Part shown: piece after piece, positions 1 through 7,679 of the stretch
Numbering within the stretch: the first letter of the stretch is position 1
Layout of the letters: each line of letters starts with the position of its first letter
From: UBA3937 sp050951585
GTDB taxonomy: Bacteria; Bacillota; Peptococcia; DRI-13; DTU073
Direction of reading: 5' to 3'
Assembly (NCBI GenBank): GCA_050951585.1
Contig: JBMNJI010000007.1
Coordinates: forward strand, 248,001-312,000
Length of the DNA stretch: 64,000 nucleotides
The notes under the pieces: generated by a model
Database searches by the model: none
Seen by the model: only the letters and a program-made list of their open reading frames with translations
What the model was told of the DNA's origin: nothing
Position numbers and translations under genes: made by a program

Positions 1-101
1 CTTGTGAACACTATTCTTCAATTCTATAAGTATATCGGAAAAAAGGCACATCAGCAAGATTTTGGTTTTTATCCTTGAGCAGATGCGCCATGGCGAATCC
101 T

Positions 102-440
102 TTAACTAAATTCCACAAACCCCACTAAAATATCTATTACTTCTTCTAATATCTCCTTTGGTACCTTTTCATAAAAAGATGCCTTCCGCGCATAAATATC
201 TAAAGCTTTAACCTGCTCACACATTATAACGCCTGTTGTTTTAGTAGTTTTATCCAATTCCACGTGTAACGGAAATTTTCTATTCGTGTTAGTAATCGGA
301 CATACCATCGCCATATTCGTGAATTGATTATATGTGTTATTACTAACAACCAGGGCAGGCCTTTTCCCGCTTTGTTCATGGCCTGCCTGAGGGTTAAACT
401 CTAAAAAGATAATATCTCCTTGTTGCGGTATATACTTCAT
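102..440 (-). CDS. mazF: MazF/PemK-family endoribonuclease toxin
   Basis: Sequence-specific mRNA interferase of a type II toxin-antitoxin system. The 112-residue protein has the family length and opens with the conserved block around GDIIFLEFNPQAG followed by HEQSGKRPALVVSN (residues 8-35), which forms the catalytic and RNA-binding face in MazF. Its start codon overlaps the stop of the upstream antitoxin in a TAATG arrangement (one shared base), so the two are translationally coupled. It is the second gene of the mazEF operon read from the promoter at 699-727. The only alternative is another member of the same Kid/PemK fold, with the same function. Confidence 0.93.
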   Translation of the reverse strand: MKYIPQQGDIIFLEFNPQAGHEQSGKRPALVVSNNTYNQFTNMAMVCPITNTNRKFPLHVELDKTTKTTGVIMCEQVKALDIYARKASFYEKVPKEILEEVIDILVGFVEFS

Positions 441-679
441 TAGAACACCTCATTACCTTCCGGGGCTCCTGTATCCCATTCACTACACTGATAATCTCCT
501 TTGTATTCAGCAATCCTTTCTTGCAAAGTCTTATGTTTTTTCACAGGAACAATAATTAAATTGCCATCTTGAACTTTTATCTCTACCGGATCATTTTCAT
601 TAAGCTCAACCATTTCAAGAATAGGCTTCGGAATCCTTATTGCCCGGCTATTCCCCCACTTTTGGACTGTGGCGTACAT
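440..679 (-). CDS. mazE: MazE/AbrB-type antitoxin
   Basis: Antitoxin partner of the adjacent MazF: an N-terminal SpoVT/AbrB swapped-hairpin DNA-binding domain and a C-terminal tail that wraps the toxin. The opening ATVQKWGNSRAIRIPKPIL is the typical AbrB/MazE signature; the tail (TLQERIAEYKGDY) is charged. I chose the ATG at 679 (79 residues) because AGAGGTG lies 8 bases upstream; two in-frame starts at 685 and 688 would overlap that ribosome site. MazE with MazF usually represses its own promoter, and a dyad lies between the -35 and -10 boxes here. Confidence 0.92.
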   Translation of the reverse strand: MYATVQKWGNSRAIRIPKPILEMVELNENDPVEIKVQDGNLIIVPVKKHKTLQERIAEYKGDYQCSEWDTGAPEGNEVF

Positions 680-698
680 CGACATCACCTCTGTTTAG

Positions 699-727
699 AG
701 TATATACAAAGTATCTACATTTGTCAA
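699..727 (-). promoter_or_regulatory. mazEF promoter with internal operator-like dyad
   Basis: On the minus strand a consensus -35 TTGACA (722-727) and a -10 TATACT (699-704) are separated by exactly 17 bases, just upstream of mazE. An inverted repeat GTAGATAC-TTT-GTATATAC (700-718, one mismatch) fills the spacer, where MazE/MazEF would be expected to bind for autoregulation. The promoter match is strong; the operator role is inferred. Confidence 0.75.
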
Positions 728-778
728 TTTTTATTTTTCCCTTGCTTGGGAAACCCCATCTTCTATAAGTGGAGGATC

Positions 779-949
779 TCAGCATAAATCCAGGTATGTT
801 TTTATTGCTGTTTTAACCTGTTCTTTGATTTCCTCTGAGTAAATAATACCGCATCTTTCCCTTAGCCGTTCCTTGGCAATAGCCCTGATCTGATGGGACA
901 TGACGATTGGATCTTGGGGATTTACATATACCTTAACAGATGAAAAAAT
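779..949 (-). pseudogene. C-terminal fragment of a second MazF-type toxin
   Basis: An uninterrupted minus-strand reading frame of about 56 codons, bounded upstream by a TGA, translates to a segment containing DPIVMSHQIRAIAKERLRE. It ends with an amphipathic EEIKEQVKTAIKTYLDL helix. This aligns in order with the C-terminal half of MazF/EndoA proteins (the EQIRTIDKxRL segment and last helix). The N-terminal catalytic half is absent and no ribosome site or start is visible, so it is a decayed remnant. It lies just upstream of the intact mazEF operon and differs in sequence from the intact toxin. Confidence 0.5.
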
Positions 950-969
950 TCATACTGCACCATAAAAAT

Positions 970-1013
970 AACCTTTGCAGGCCACTGTTTCCAAGACCTA
1001 CAAAGGTTTCTTT
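970..1013 (-). terminator. bidirectional rho-independent terminator
   Basis: Inverted repeat AACCTTTGCAGG (970-981) and CCTACAAAGGTT (997-1008), with T-rich flanks on both sides. On the minus strand it closes the SLH-protein / LamG-fragment transcript. Confidence 0.7.
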
Positions 1014-1058
1014 TTCATTCATCCATTATTCTCCGCTTACTACGCCAAGTTCCATGCA

Positions 1059-1328
1059 TTATGGACTACTTCTGCCAGCGAGATAGTTCCGCAAGACTTC
1101 GGCAGCAGTGAGGGCTTTGTTGTAGACACGGACATCGCAAATTACCCCGACAAATGGATACCCAACCACGTCAGGAATAATCTGTCGTCCAATAATTAAC
1201 GGTTCAGTTGATATGTTCAACACCCCATCGGTTTGATCTGTTACTCCCTGTAATTGACCATTCACATAAATTTTGACAGTATTATCAGCATAGGTACCAA
1301 CTAAATGTATCCAGCCTGATTCAGGCAA
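1059..1328 (-). pseudogene. LamG/concanavalin-like domain fragment
   Basis: The frame encodes the end of a LamG-type sugar-binding domain (GWIHLVGTYADNTVKIYVNG and then VRVYNKALTAAEVLRNYLAG). The last motif closely resembles the end of the LamG protein at 26024-26755. Only the second half of the domain is present. The possible TTG start at 1328 has no convincing ribosome site and a stop lies a few codons upstream, directly behind the SLH gene. I read it as the stub of a larger surface or phage-tail protein rather than a working gene. Confidence 0.5.
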
Positions 1329-1341
1329 AACTTCATCGGAA

Positions 1342-3564
1342 TTACAATTCTACGGTCACCGTTACAGCTTCCGCAGGCATCGTGAAAGTATATTCTGCTC
1401 CTTCTGCTACTTCAGTTGTAAGCACTTGTCCACTATCACCCGTTACGGTAATCGCCTTAAATTTCTTCCCGATCTCAAGATTAGTAATGTTTATGGTAAC
1501 CAGATCCCCTGCCCTTGCTTTGGGCTTATCTGCCGAAACCTCCGCTGTCCCCCCACTTACAGTAGCTTCCACGGGATAAGTGGGAATTATGGTTATCTCC
1601 TGCTCCACACTTTTTCCGCTGGCGGTATGGGTTATGGTCACTTTGATATTTTCTGGCGATAATACTGCACCATCCTCTGGGTTCGTGCTTATCCCTTTTG
1701 TCGAAAAATCGGCAAAAGCAATGTCCTCAGTGCTTTCATCTGTTCTGGTCAAGGTAATGACCATACCCGATAGATCTAAATGCTCGTCTTCAATATATTC
1801 GGTTTTCGTTGGGGCTGTTTTTATTGTTATCCCGGAGACAGTGGCTTTCACAAAGCTAATTAGATAAGTCTGGGTACTGCCGTTTTCCGCCGTTACCAGC
1901 ACGGTGGCGGTATTATTCGCCGAATCTAATCCTGTGGCCTGGGTTACCGTTACCCGGGCTTGGGCATGGCGAGCCGTTGCCTGTACCACCGGCACGGTTG
2001 TTGTCTCCTCCGGTAAGATAATCTCATAGAACAAGCGCTCGGGTGCAAAGTCTGGCACTGGTTTCCCATCGTAAGTTAAAGCACTTAAAGCCGCATCCCG
2101 GCTTTTTTTCTTTTTTGTTTCCCCATTGATAATGCCTGCCTCAACTACTACTCCGTCCACAGTGGCTTCAAGCATATTAATAGACCCTTGCCCCTGTACG
2201 GTAGCAGGAGTATCAGCAGTCACAGTATTAATACTGGTCTGCGTAGCCAGCTTAATTTGAGTCCCCTGGGCTGTGGAAGCCAAGTTTAGATTGGCAATAC
2301 TGCCTTTTTGCAAATCAAGGTGAGCCGCGGCAGCCTGTACTTCTACATTATCAAAATTACCCAAAAGTTCCACGGTGATACCCGGTTCTGTTTCTTGTGA
2401 ACCAGTGTTTTCTTGTGTTCCTGTCCCTTCCTGGGAAGTATCTACTTGTGCTTGCGTTCCTTGTGAAAGAACTTGCTGGTTATTCACAACCACCTTGGTG
2501 AAGCCGGAACCGGTTAACTCTTCCTCTTCCAGTCTGGCTGGTGTCCTGGCTTCTAAGATGCCAACCGCCGTATCCCCTTGCGCCAGCACACGGACCAGCT
2601 TGCGACTGGGCACATTAACCAAAACTGCGCCTAAGGTGGTATTCCGCAACTGAATACTATCCCTGCCGCCACCCGCTATTTTCGTGGTCCCCTGTACGGT
2701 GACATTTATTAAGGTAACATCTCCCTCCCCGATTCCTTCGGTGAGATAGAGGGTGCCGGTGATGGTGATGTTCTGCAGGGTAACCCCGGGTGTGCTGATA
2801 GTCGCGTTGCCCTCAATTACTACCGTTCCCTGAAAAGGTCCATAGGTACCGGCACGGTTATATAACATGCCAACGGCACGATCTAAGACGGCAAGCGCTT
2901 CCGCCCGGGTAATTGGTCGATTGGGCTGAAAGCTACCGTCAGGATAACCGCTCATATAGCCGCCCTTCACGGCCGCGGCAATGGCGGCTTCGCTCCATGC
3001 CGGGATCTGGTCTTGGTCGACAAATTTTGCAATAGTCCCCGCACTTTGAACATCGTTATGGGGCGGCAATATCCGGGCTAAAACAGTCGCCACTTCCTGC
3101 CTCGTGATCGGATTCTGCGGCTTTGCTGTTCCATCCGGGTATCCTCCAAGGTATCCCACGGCCGCCGCCTGGGCGAATTCGACCGCATACCAGTCTGTTG
3201 CCGCTACGTCATGAAAAGTGACTGGATTAACTGAAGAAGCAGAACTATTCAGCTTTTCGCCTACCATCTCTGCATAGCCAAAAGCACGGTTAACCAAGGC
3301 CAGAAACTCTGCCCGGGTAATGGGGCTGTCCGGTCGAAAGGTCCCGTCGGGGTAGCCCCCCGCCAGCTCACGGGCTGTCCAGGATCTTATCTCCTTTTCC
3401 GCCCAATGCCCCGTTATATCAGTAAAGGAAACCCGCCCTGTCTCTGTATAAGCTACAGGTGTAGATGCTAGTTCCGCCTGAACAGAAAGGCAGGGAAAGC
3501 AGTAATTTATAACAAAGGTGAAAAATAGGAATAAGCATATGTACTGCCATCTTTTCTTTTTCAT
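1342..3564 (-). CDS. SLH-domain cell-surface protein with Ig-like repeats
   Basis: Secreted S-layer-associated protein of 740 residues. A signal peptide (residues 1-30, KKKR then a hydrophobic run ending VQA) is followed by three S-layer homology repeats at about 46-97, 116-167 and 180-231. Each has the GGYPDGTF/GYPDGS and PITRAE hallmarks that bind pyruvylated wall polymer. Residues 245-345 look like short beta-helix rungs (repeated xITxxGTxxL). After a Thr/Gln/Glu-rich linker come a cadherin-like module, a bacterial Ig-like module with a DLSGMVI segment, and a C-terminal beta domain ending in the MPAEAVTVTVEL motif. The start is supported by AAGGAGG 9 bases upstream. The ligand is unknown. 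Confidence 0.88.
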   Translation of the reverse strand: MKKKRWQYICLFLFFTFVINYCFPCLSVQAELASTPVAYTETGRVSFTDITGHWAEKEIRSWTARELAGGYPDGTFRPDSPITRAEFLALVNRAFGYAEMVGEKLNSSASSVNPVTFHDVAATDWYAVEFAQAAAVGYLGGYPDGTAKPQNPITRQEVATVLARILPPHNDVQSAGTIAKFVDQDQIPAWSEAAIAAAVKGGYMSGYPDGSFQPNRPITRAEALAVLDRAVGMLYNRAGTYGPFQGTVVIEGNATISTPGVTLQNITITGTLYLTEGIGEGDVTLINVTVQGTTKIAGGGRDSIQLRNTTLGAVLVNVPSRKLVRVLAQGDTAVGILEARTPARLEEEELTGSGFTKVVVNNQQVLSQGTQAQVDTSQEGTGTQENTGSQETEPGITVELLGNFDNVEVQAAAAHLDLQKGSIANLNLASTAQGTQIKLATQTSINTVTADTPATVQGQGSINMLEATVDGVVVEAGIINGETKKKKSRDAALSALTYDGKPVPDFAPERLFYEIILPEETTTVPVVQATARHAQARVTVTQATGLDSANNTATVLVTAENGSTQTYLISFVKATVSGITIKTAPTKTEYIEDEHLDLSGMVITLTRTDESTEDIAFADFSTKGISTNPEDGAVLSPENIKVTITHTASGKSVEQEITIIPTYPVEATVSGGTAEVSADKPKARAGDLVTINITNLEIGKKFKAITVTGDSGQVLTTEVAEGAEYTFTMPAEAVTVTVEL

Positions 3565-3673
3565 TAAGGCACTAACCTCCTTAATGCTAAAATGCTAATG
3601 TCTTTCCATTATATTATTTCTTTTCATATAATTTTGGACATAATTAAACTGTTTATATTATTCTTGCCTAACT

Positions 3674-5251
3674 CTATTTTTTCCTGCCAAAACGACGCAA
3701 TAAAATACGCTTCACTTGTTCTACTTCTTCCATTCTTAATAAGAGAGCAAGTACGCCAAAAATTATCACACCCGCCGTAACGCCGCTACCTACCTGGATT
3801 ATCTGTCCCGTTTTAGTAGCCGTATCGACAACTGAGGCCACCATACCGGCCGTTCCATAGGCGGCAAGTCCCATCAAGAAAGAAATACCCAGGGTCAGCA
3901 TAAATGAATGCAGGATTCTTCGTCCATCGAACGCCCCGGCTTTTATACGGAAGATATAGAGCAGTATTAACATATTAAAAATACCCGCCAGGGAATAGGC
4001 CAAGGCCAACCCGCCATGGCCCAGCGGCTTAATCAATAAGAAGTTTAACGCAATATTCACGAGGATCGTCACTATCCCGACGGTTACCGGGGTCCGCGTA
4101 TCCTGTAAAGCATAGAAGACCCGGTTCAATAACTGCAGAACCGCATAGGCGAAAAGCCCGAAACAATAAAACAACAGCGCAAAGGCAGTGGCACTGGTGT
4201 CCTCAGGGGTAAACTGCCCCTGCTGAAAAAGTAACCTGACAATGGGTTCCTTTAAAACGATCAAACCAATCGCGGAAGGAACCGTGATAAAGATGATCGT
4301 CCTGATGCCCAGCGACATGGTTGCTTTAAACTGTTCCCTTTCTTCCCGGGCAGCCTGTCCGGTGAGGGTGGGGAATACAGCCACCGCTACCGCGATGGCA
4401 AAAACTCCGATCGGTAGCTGCATAATTCTTTGCGCCGCCCGTAAGGCGGAGATCATCCCCTCCGGCAAGGTCGACCCTAAATATTGATTGACAAAAAGGT
4501 TAAAGTGAGTCACGGACAAGCCGATTAAGACCGGAATAATCAGCGCGCCGATTTTCCTAACCCCGGGATGTTTTAAATCGATGACCGGTTGGTAATGTAA
4601 ACCAACCTTCCGTAAAGCGGGAAGCTGGACCGCAAAATTAAAAATGGCCCCCGCCACTACGCCGATCGCAAAACTGATGATGCCCAGTTCCGGACCATAA
4701 TAATGGAAGAGGAGCACCCCGACCAGAATAATCCCGAGATTATAGCATACCGACCCTAAGGCAGGTGCCAAGAACTTCTGATAGGAATTAAGAATCCCCA
4801 TGGAGATCCCGTTTAAGGCCATGAATAAAGTTTGCAGAAACATGATCCGCGTCATCGTCACGGTAAGAGCCTGATTCTCCGGGCTAAAACCGGGAACGAG
4901 CAAACGCACCAACGCCGGGGTAAAGATAACGCCTAAAATAATCCCCCCCAGCATGAGGATGAGCACAAGATTAAAAACCGTGCTGGCTACCCGCCAACCT
5001 TCCTCTTCCTGATTTTTCGCAATATAACCGGAGAAAACAGGAATAAAGGCCGAGCTTAAAGCCCCACCGACCAATAAATAATATAAGAAGTCCGGAATAG
5101 AAAATGCGGCATTATAAGCATCAGTGAACTGGTTCTGCCCGAAATAGGCATAGATGACCATATCCCGCACATAACCCAATATCCGTGAAAGAACCATGGC
5201 CACCATGATAATAGCCGCTGCTTTGGCAACTTTTGCACCGGTTGACGACAT
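3674..5251 (-). CDS. murJ: lipid II flippase MurJ
   Basis: Integral membrane flippase that moves lipid-linked peptidoglycan precursor to the outer face of the membrane. The 525-residue protein has the 14-helix MOP-superfamily layout. The N-terminal MviN signature is SRILGYVRDMVIYAYFG, followed by FSIPDFLYYLLVGGALSSAFIPVFSGY; the conserved arginines of the central cavity are visible in SRILGYVRD. Length and start fit the family. It lies 109 bases downstream of nothing on its own strand except the small gene at 5347-5568, so it may be transcribed with that gene. A polysaccharide flippase of the same superfamily is less likely given the signature. Confidence 0.93.
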   Translation of the reverse strand: MSSTGAKVAKAAAIIMVAMVLSRILGYVRDMVIYAYFGQNQFTDAYNAAFSIPDFLYYLLVGGALSSAFIPVFSGYIAKNQEEEGWRVASTVFNLVLILMLGGIILGVIFTPALVRLLVPGFSPENQALTVTMTRIMFLQTLFMALNGISMGILNSYQKFLAPALGSVCYNLGIILVGVLLFHYYGPELGIISFAIGVVAGAIFNFAVQLPALRKVGLHYQPVIDLKHPGVRKIGALIIPVLIGLSVTHFNLFVNQYLGSTLPEGMISALRAAQRIMQLPIGVFAIAVAVAVFPTLTGQAAREEREQFKATMSLGIRTIIFITVPSAIGLIVLKEPIVRLLFQQGQFTPEDTSATAFALLFYCFGLFAYAVLQLLNRVFYALQDTRTPVTVGIVTILVNIALNFLLIKPLGHGGLALAYSLAGIFNMLILLYIFRIKAGAFDGRRILHSFMLTLGISFLMGLAAYGTAGMVASVVDTATKTGQIIQVGSGVTAGVIIFGVLALLLRMEEVEQVKRILLRRFGRKK

Positions 5252-5346
5252 TAGTACACCTTCTCTGTTTTGCCAGATGCCACATCAGATTATTGGAATA
5301 TTGCCTGATGATTGTCTGATAATTGCTTTCCTTATGTTACATAATT

Positions 5347-5568
5347 TTATCGAATGTGGTGGGCTTTGTCTATTACATAATCAAATATCGCTCGCCACGC
5401 TGAAATACTTTGTGCCACCTCCGTCTTTAGTGTCTGCGCCAACGTTGGTCCTTCGTACATCGTAATCTGCGCCATCTTGTCAGCTACAATGAAAAGACCT
5501 GCGCCGGTTATGCAAATTATTAATACAGAAATCAGGATTAATTGGACCCAATATGAACATGAACGCAT
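5347..5568 (-). CDS. small single-span membrane protein, unknown function
   Basis: A 73-residue protein with one N-terminal transmembrane segment (about residues 9-28, VQLILISVLIICITGAGLFI) and a short polar helix-rich tail ending DYVIDKAHHIR. A ribosome site AGGGTGA lies 8 bases before the ATG, and the gene sits between spoIIP and murJ on the same strand. I do not recognise the family. Its place next to wall-synthesis and sporulation genes is the only functional hint. Confidence 0.55.
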   Translation of the reverse strand: MRSCSYWVQLILISVLIICITGAGLFIVADKMAQITMYEGPTLAQTLKTEVAQSISAWRAIFDYVIDKAHHIR

Positions 5569-5626
5569 TTGAGCTTCACCCTTTTACATATTAACACTGT
5601 CTATATCGTTATTATCATCGTTTAGT

Positions 5627-6763
5627 TCAGCCCTGCTTCAAGACACTGGCCACCACGTCGGCCATTAACTTGGCCGATTCCACTGCCTCCGCCTCCTTAT
5701 TGAGGTCACTGCCGAATTCCAGGAGTAACGCCCGCGTATGTAAATTCTGATTGTAGCGGCGATCCTTAAAAAGGCGAACGTCTTTGATCAGCCCGGGATA
5801 AAGCTCATCGGCCTTCCTGGCCAGCTTCTCGGCAAAAGCAAGATTTTGTTTATAGTGCTGATGCTCGGTCCCGACCACAATCATTACCTTCGCACATTCC
5901 TTACCGTTAATTTTTACCAGGGTATCTCCTCTCGTATTCAACCCCGCATCACGATGTATATCCAGGACAACCTGGATTTGGGGATATTCCTGCAAAAACC
6001 GCTTGACCGTCTGCATGGAATTAAAATAGGATTTAGTAAAATCGGGATAATCATGAATGACATCACTGTAGATTGTTTTTATATAATGCTTGCTTTCCAA
6101 GACTTTGGCGAACATACTGCTTACTGCAGCTATCCCCCCATTCTTTCCCTCCACCTTCGAAACACCCTGCGTTGGTTTGTAGGATTCGGCATTGTGGGTG
6201 GTATAAATAAGCACCATCGGAGCTCCGTTAATCTGCACCGGAGGATACTCATCCTCCGGAATGGTAATCCATTCTTCCAGGCCTTCTTCGAGCTCAGGTA
6301 AATAGAAATCCTCTTCTCCTCCTTCTTCTTCCTTAATGGAAAAAACTGCGGCCGCCAAAAAGCTCCCATCGTGAGAACTGCCATGATTGGTACCGCCATC
6401 ATCAGACATGCCGTGGATGAGATTCAGTTCCTGGCAAAGCAGGGTAAAAGAATCGCCTGTATCCACCCCGGTCAGTTTACGGATTCCCTGGGCCAACAGC
6501 TTGCCCCAGTCGTTTCTGACCACATGGGCGATAACGCTTTCATCGAATTCTTCCGTTTCTATCCCTGCTATCCCTTCGGACAGAATAAGAGCGGGACTGC
6601 CGCTTAAACCGCTCGCATAAGCAAAGGCCAGGCGTAAAAAACCGTAGCGCAGCGGAAAAACAACGAGCAGGAATAAAAATAAAAGAAAGCCGGAAAAAAG
6701 TAAAAATTTATTGACATTAAAATAATAAAGCTTGACTCTTCTTAATCTATACTCAAAAAACAT
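5627..6763 (-). CDS. spoIIP: stage II sporulation protein P (SpoIIP), septal peptidoglycan hydrolase
   Basis: SpoIIP cleaves peptidoglycan as amidase and endopeptidase, with SpoIID and SpoIIM, during engulfment of the forespore. The 378-residue protein has an N-terminal membrane anchor (about residues 20-45). The C-terminal SpoIIP domain shows VLIYTTHNAESY, VVLDIHRDAG and LLEFGSDLNKEAEA, containing the metal-ligand His and Glu residues. I prefer the ATG at 6763: the in-frame GTG at 6772 lies inside the ribosome-binding run AAAGGGTGGGG. A 14-bp inverted repeat covers this start region (see 6758-6813). The gene strongly implies an endospore former. Confidence 0.93.
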   Translation of the reverse strand: MFFEYRLRRVKLYYFNVNKFLLFSGFLLFLFLLVVFPLRYGFLRLAFAYASGLSGSPALILSEGIAGIETEEFDESVIAHVVRNDWGKLLAQGIRKLTGVDTGDSFTLLCQELNLIHGMSDDGGTNHGSSHDGSFLAAAVFSIKEEEGGEEDFYLPELEEGLEEWITIPEDEYPPVQINGAPMVLIYTTHNAESYKPTQGVSKVEGKNGGIAAVSSMFAKVLESKHYIKTIYSDVIHDYPDFTKSYFNSMQTVKRFLQEYPQIQVVLDIHRDAGLNTRGDTLVKINGKECAKVMIVVGTEHQHYKQNLAFAEKLARKADELYPGLIKDVRLFKDRRYNQNLHTRALLLEFGSDLNKEAEAVESAKLMADVVASVLKQG

Positions 6764-6813
6764 ACTCCCCACCCTTTCCCATAATTTTTTTATATGAGAT
6801 GGGGAGTATGTTT
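6758..6813. repeat. 14-bp inverted repeat across the spoIIP start
   Basis: AAACATACTCCCCA (6758-6771) and its exact reverse complement TGGGGAGTATGTTT (6800-6813) flank a 28-base loop. On the minus strand the downstream arm contains the spoIIP ATG and part of its ribosome site, so folding of the mRNA would hide the start. It could equally be an operator or a duplicated fragment. Confidence 0.6.
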
Positions 6814-6842
6814 AGAACCTATTTGCTTCAGTTCCTCCTTGC

Positions 6843-7175
6843 TTACCTGATTTCGGTCGGAACAAAGGCATCAATAATCCCAATAATTAAGGAAGCTAAT
6901 AAAGCTCCGAAAAGATTTACATCAATTGAATTGGGTACAATATACTGAGCTAGATAAATCACTATTGCCGCACTGATAAATCCGATTAAACCTCTCGAAC
7001 GGGGAGTAACGTTTTTCCCCAGTAGTTTTTCCACTACCCAGCCCAAAAATGCAATGACAACCGCAGCAATAATCGCACCTGTAAAACCATTAACAGATAA
7101 CCCTGGTACTAACCAGCTTACTACTAATAATACAAGTGCAGAAATAAGAAAACGTACAATCACACCTAACAACAA
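6843..7175 (-). CDS. phage-holin-like four-helix membrane protein
   Basis: About 110 residues with four hydrophobic segments (SALVLLVVSWLVPGL, IIAAVVIAFLGWVVEKLL, FISAAIVIYLAQYIV and ALLASLIIGIIDAF). This matches the holin superfamily IV / YvlD-like proteins common in sporulating Firmicutes. AAAGGAGG lies 6 bases before a TTG at 7175; the alternative GTG at 7181 directly abuts the ribosome site and is less likely. Chromosomal members are not tied to phage lysis and have no firm function. It is transcribed toward spoIIP, with an intergenic gap that holds the inverted repeat. Confidence 0.75.
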   Translation of the reverse strand: MLLGVIVRFLISALVLLVVSWLVPGLSVNGFTGAIIAAVVIAFLGWVVEKLLGKNVTPRSRGLIGFISAAIVIYLAQYIVPNSIDVNLFGALLASLIIGIIDAFVPTEIR

Positions 7176-7274
7176 ACTCACCCTCCTTTTCTTTATATCC
7201 TATATCCTATGCCATTTGAAAAATTTTTATACAAAATTTTTGCGAAAATATCATCACTACCCGTAATCTTCCCC

Positions 7275-7303
7275 TTGCCTTTTCCAAATATCAATGATAC
7301 AAT
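7275..7303 (+). promoter_or_regulatory. rpsT promoter
   Basis: A -35 TTGCCT (7275-7280) and a -10 TACAAT (7298-7303) with a 17-base spacer, about 55 bases ahead of the rpsT start. Confidence 0.6.
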
Positions 7304-7359
7304 TGAGTTTGTGAATTCTTTGCTCAACAAAGGAAACACTTGAAGGAGGTGAGCTTACA

Positions 7360-7626
7360 TTGGCAAACATAAAATCAGCGTTAAAAAGAGCAACGATAGC
7401 CCGCATTCGCACAACCAAGAATGCTGCCTATAAATCAATGATTAAGACGGTTATTCGTAATTTTGAGACCGCCCTCCAGGCCGGTCAACTGGAACTGGCG
7501 AAAGAAAAACTGCTCAAGGTTACGCGTCTTGTGGATAAGCTTGCCGGCAAAGGTGTTCTTCCTAAGAATACGGCCGCTCGTAAAAAATCCCGTTTAACAC
7601 GCAAGCTAAATAAAGCAGCCAGTTAA
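7360..7626 (+). CDS. rpsT: 30S ribosomal protein S20
   Basis: Small, very basic 88-residue protein that binds 16S rRNA early in 30S assembly. The N-terminal ANIKSALKRATIARIRTTKNA and the C-terminal KGVLPKNTAARKKSRLTRKLNKAA are characteristic. It starts at TTG, with GGAGGTG 8-9 bases upstream. It is a single-gene unit, convergent with holA, with its own promoter and a strong terminator directly after the stop. S20 next to holA is a conserved Firmicute arrangement. Confidence 0.97.
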   Translation: MANIKSALKRATIARIRTTKNAAYKSMIKTVIRNFETALQAGQLELAKEKLLKVTRLVDKLAGKGVLPKNTAARKKSRLTRKLNKAAS

Positions 7627-7636
7627 TTGCATACTA

Positions 7637-7668
7637 AAAACCCTTGTCCTTTCGGGCAAGGGTTTTTT
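7637..7668. terminator. bidirectional terminator between rpsT and holA
   Basis: AAACCCTTGTCC and GGGCAAGGGTTT form a 10-11 bp hairpin flanked by A and T runs on both sides. It serves the convergent rpsT and holA transcripts. Confidence 0.85.
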
Positions 7669-7679
7669 TATTTCTGCTT

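Noticed and set aside
1..78. Open frame on the plus strand entering from the left edge and ending at TGA 76-78
   Set aside because: Only 25 codons visible and no recognisable motif; could be the end of a gene outside the window or chance.
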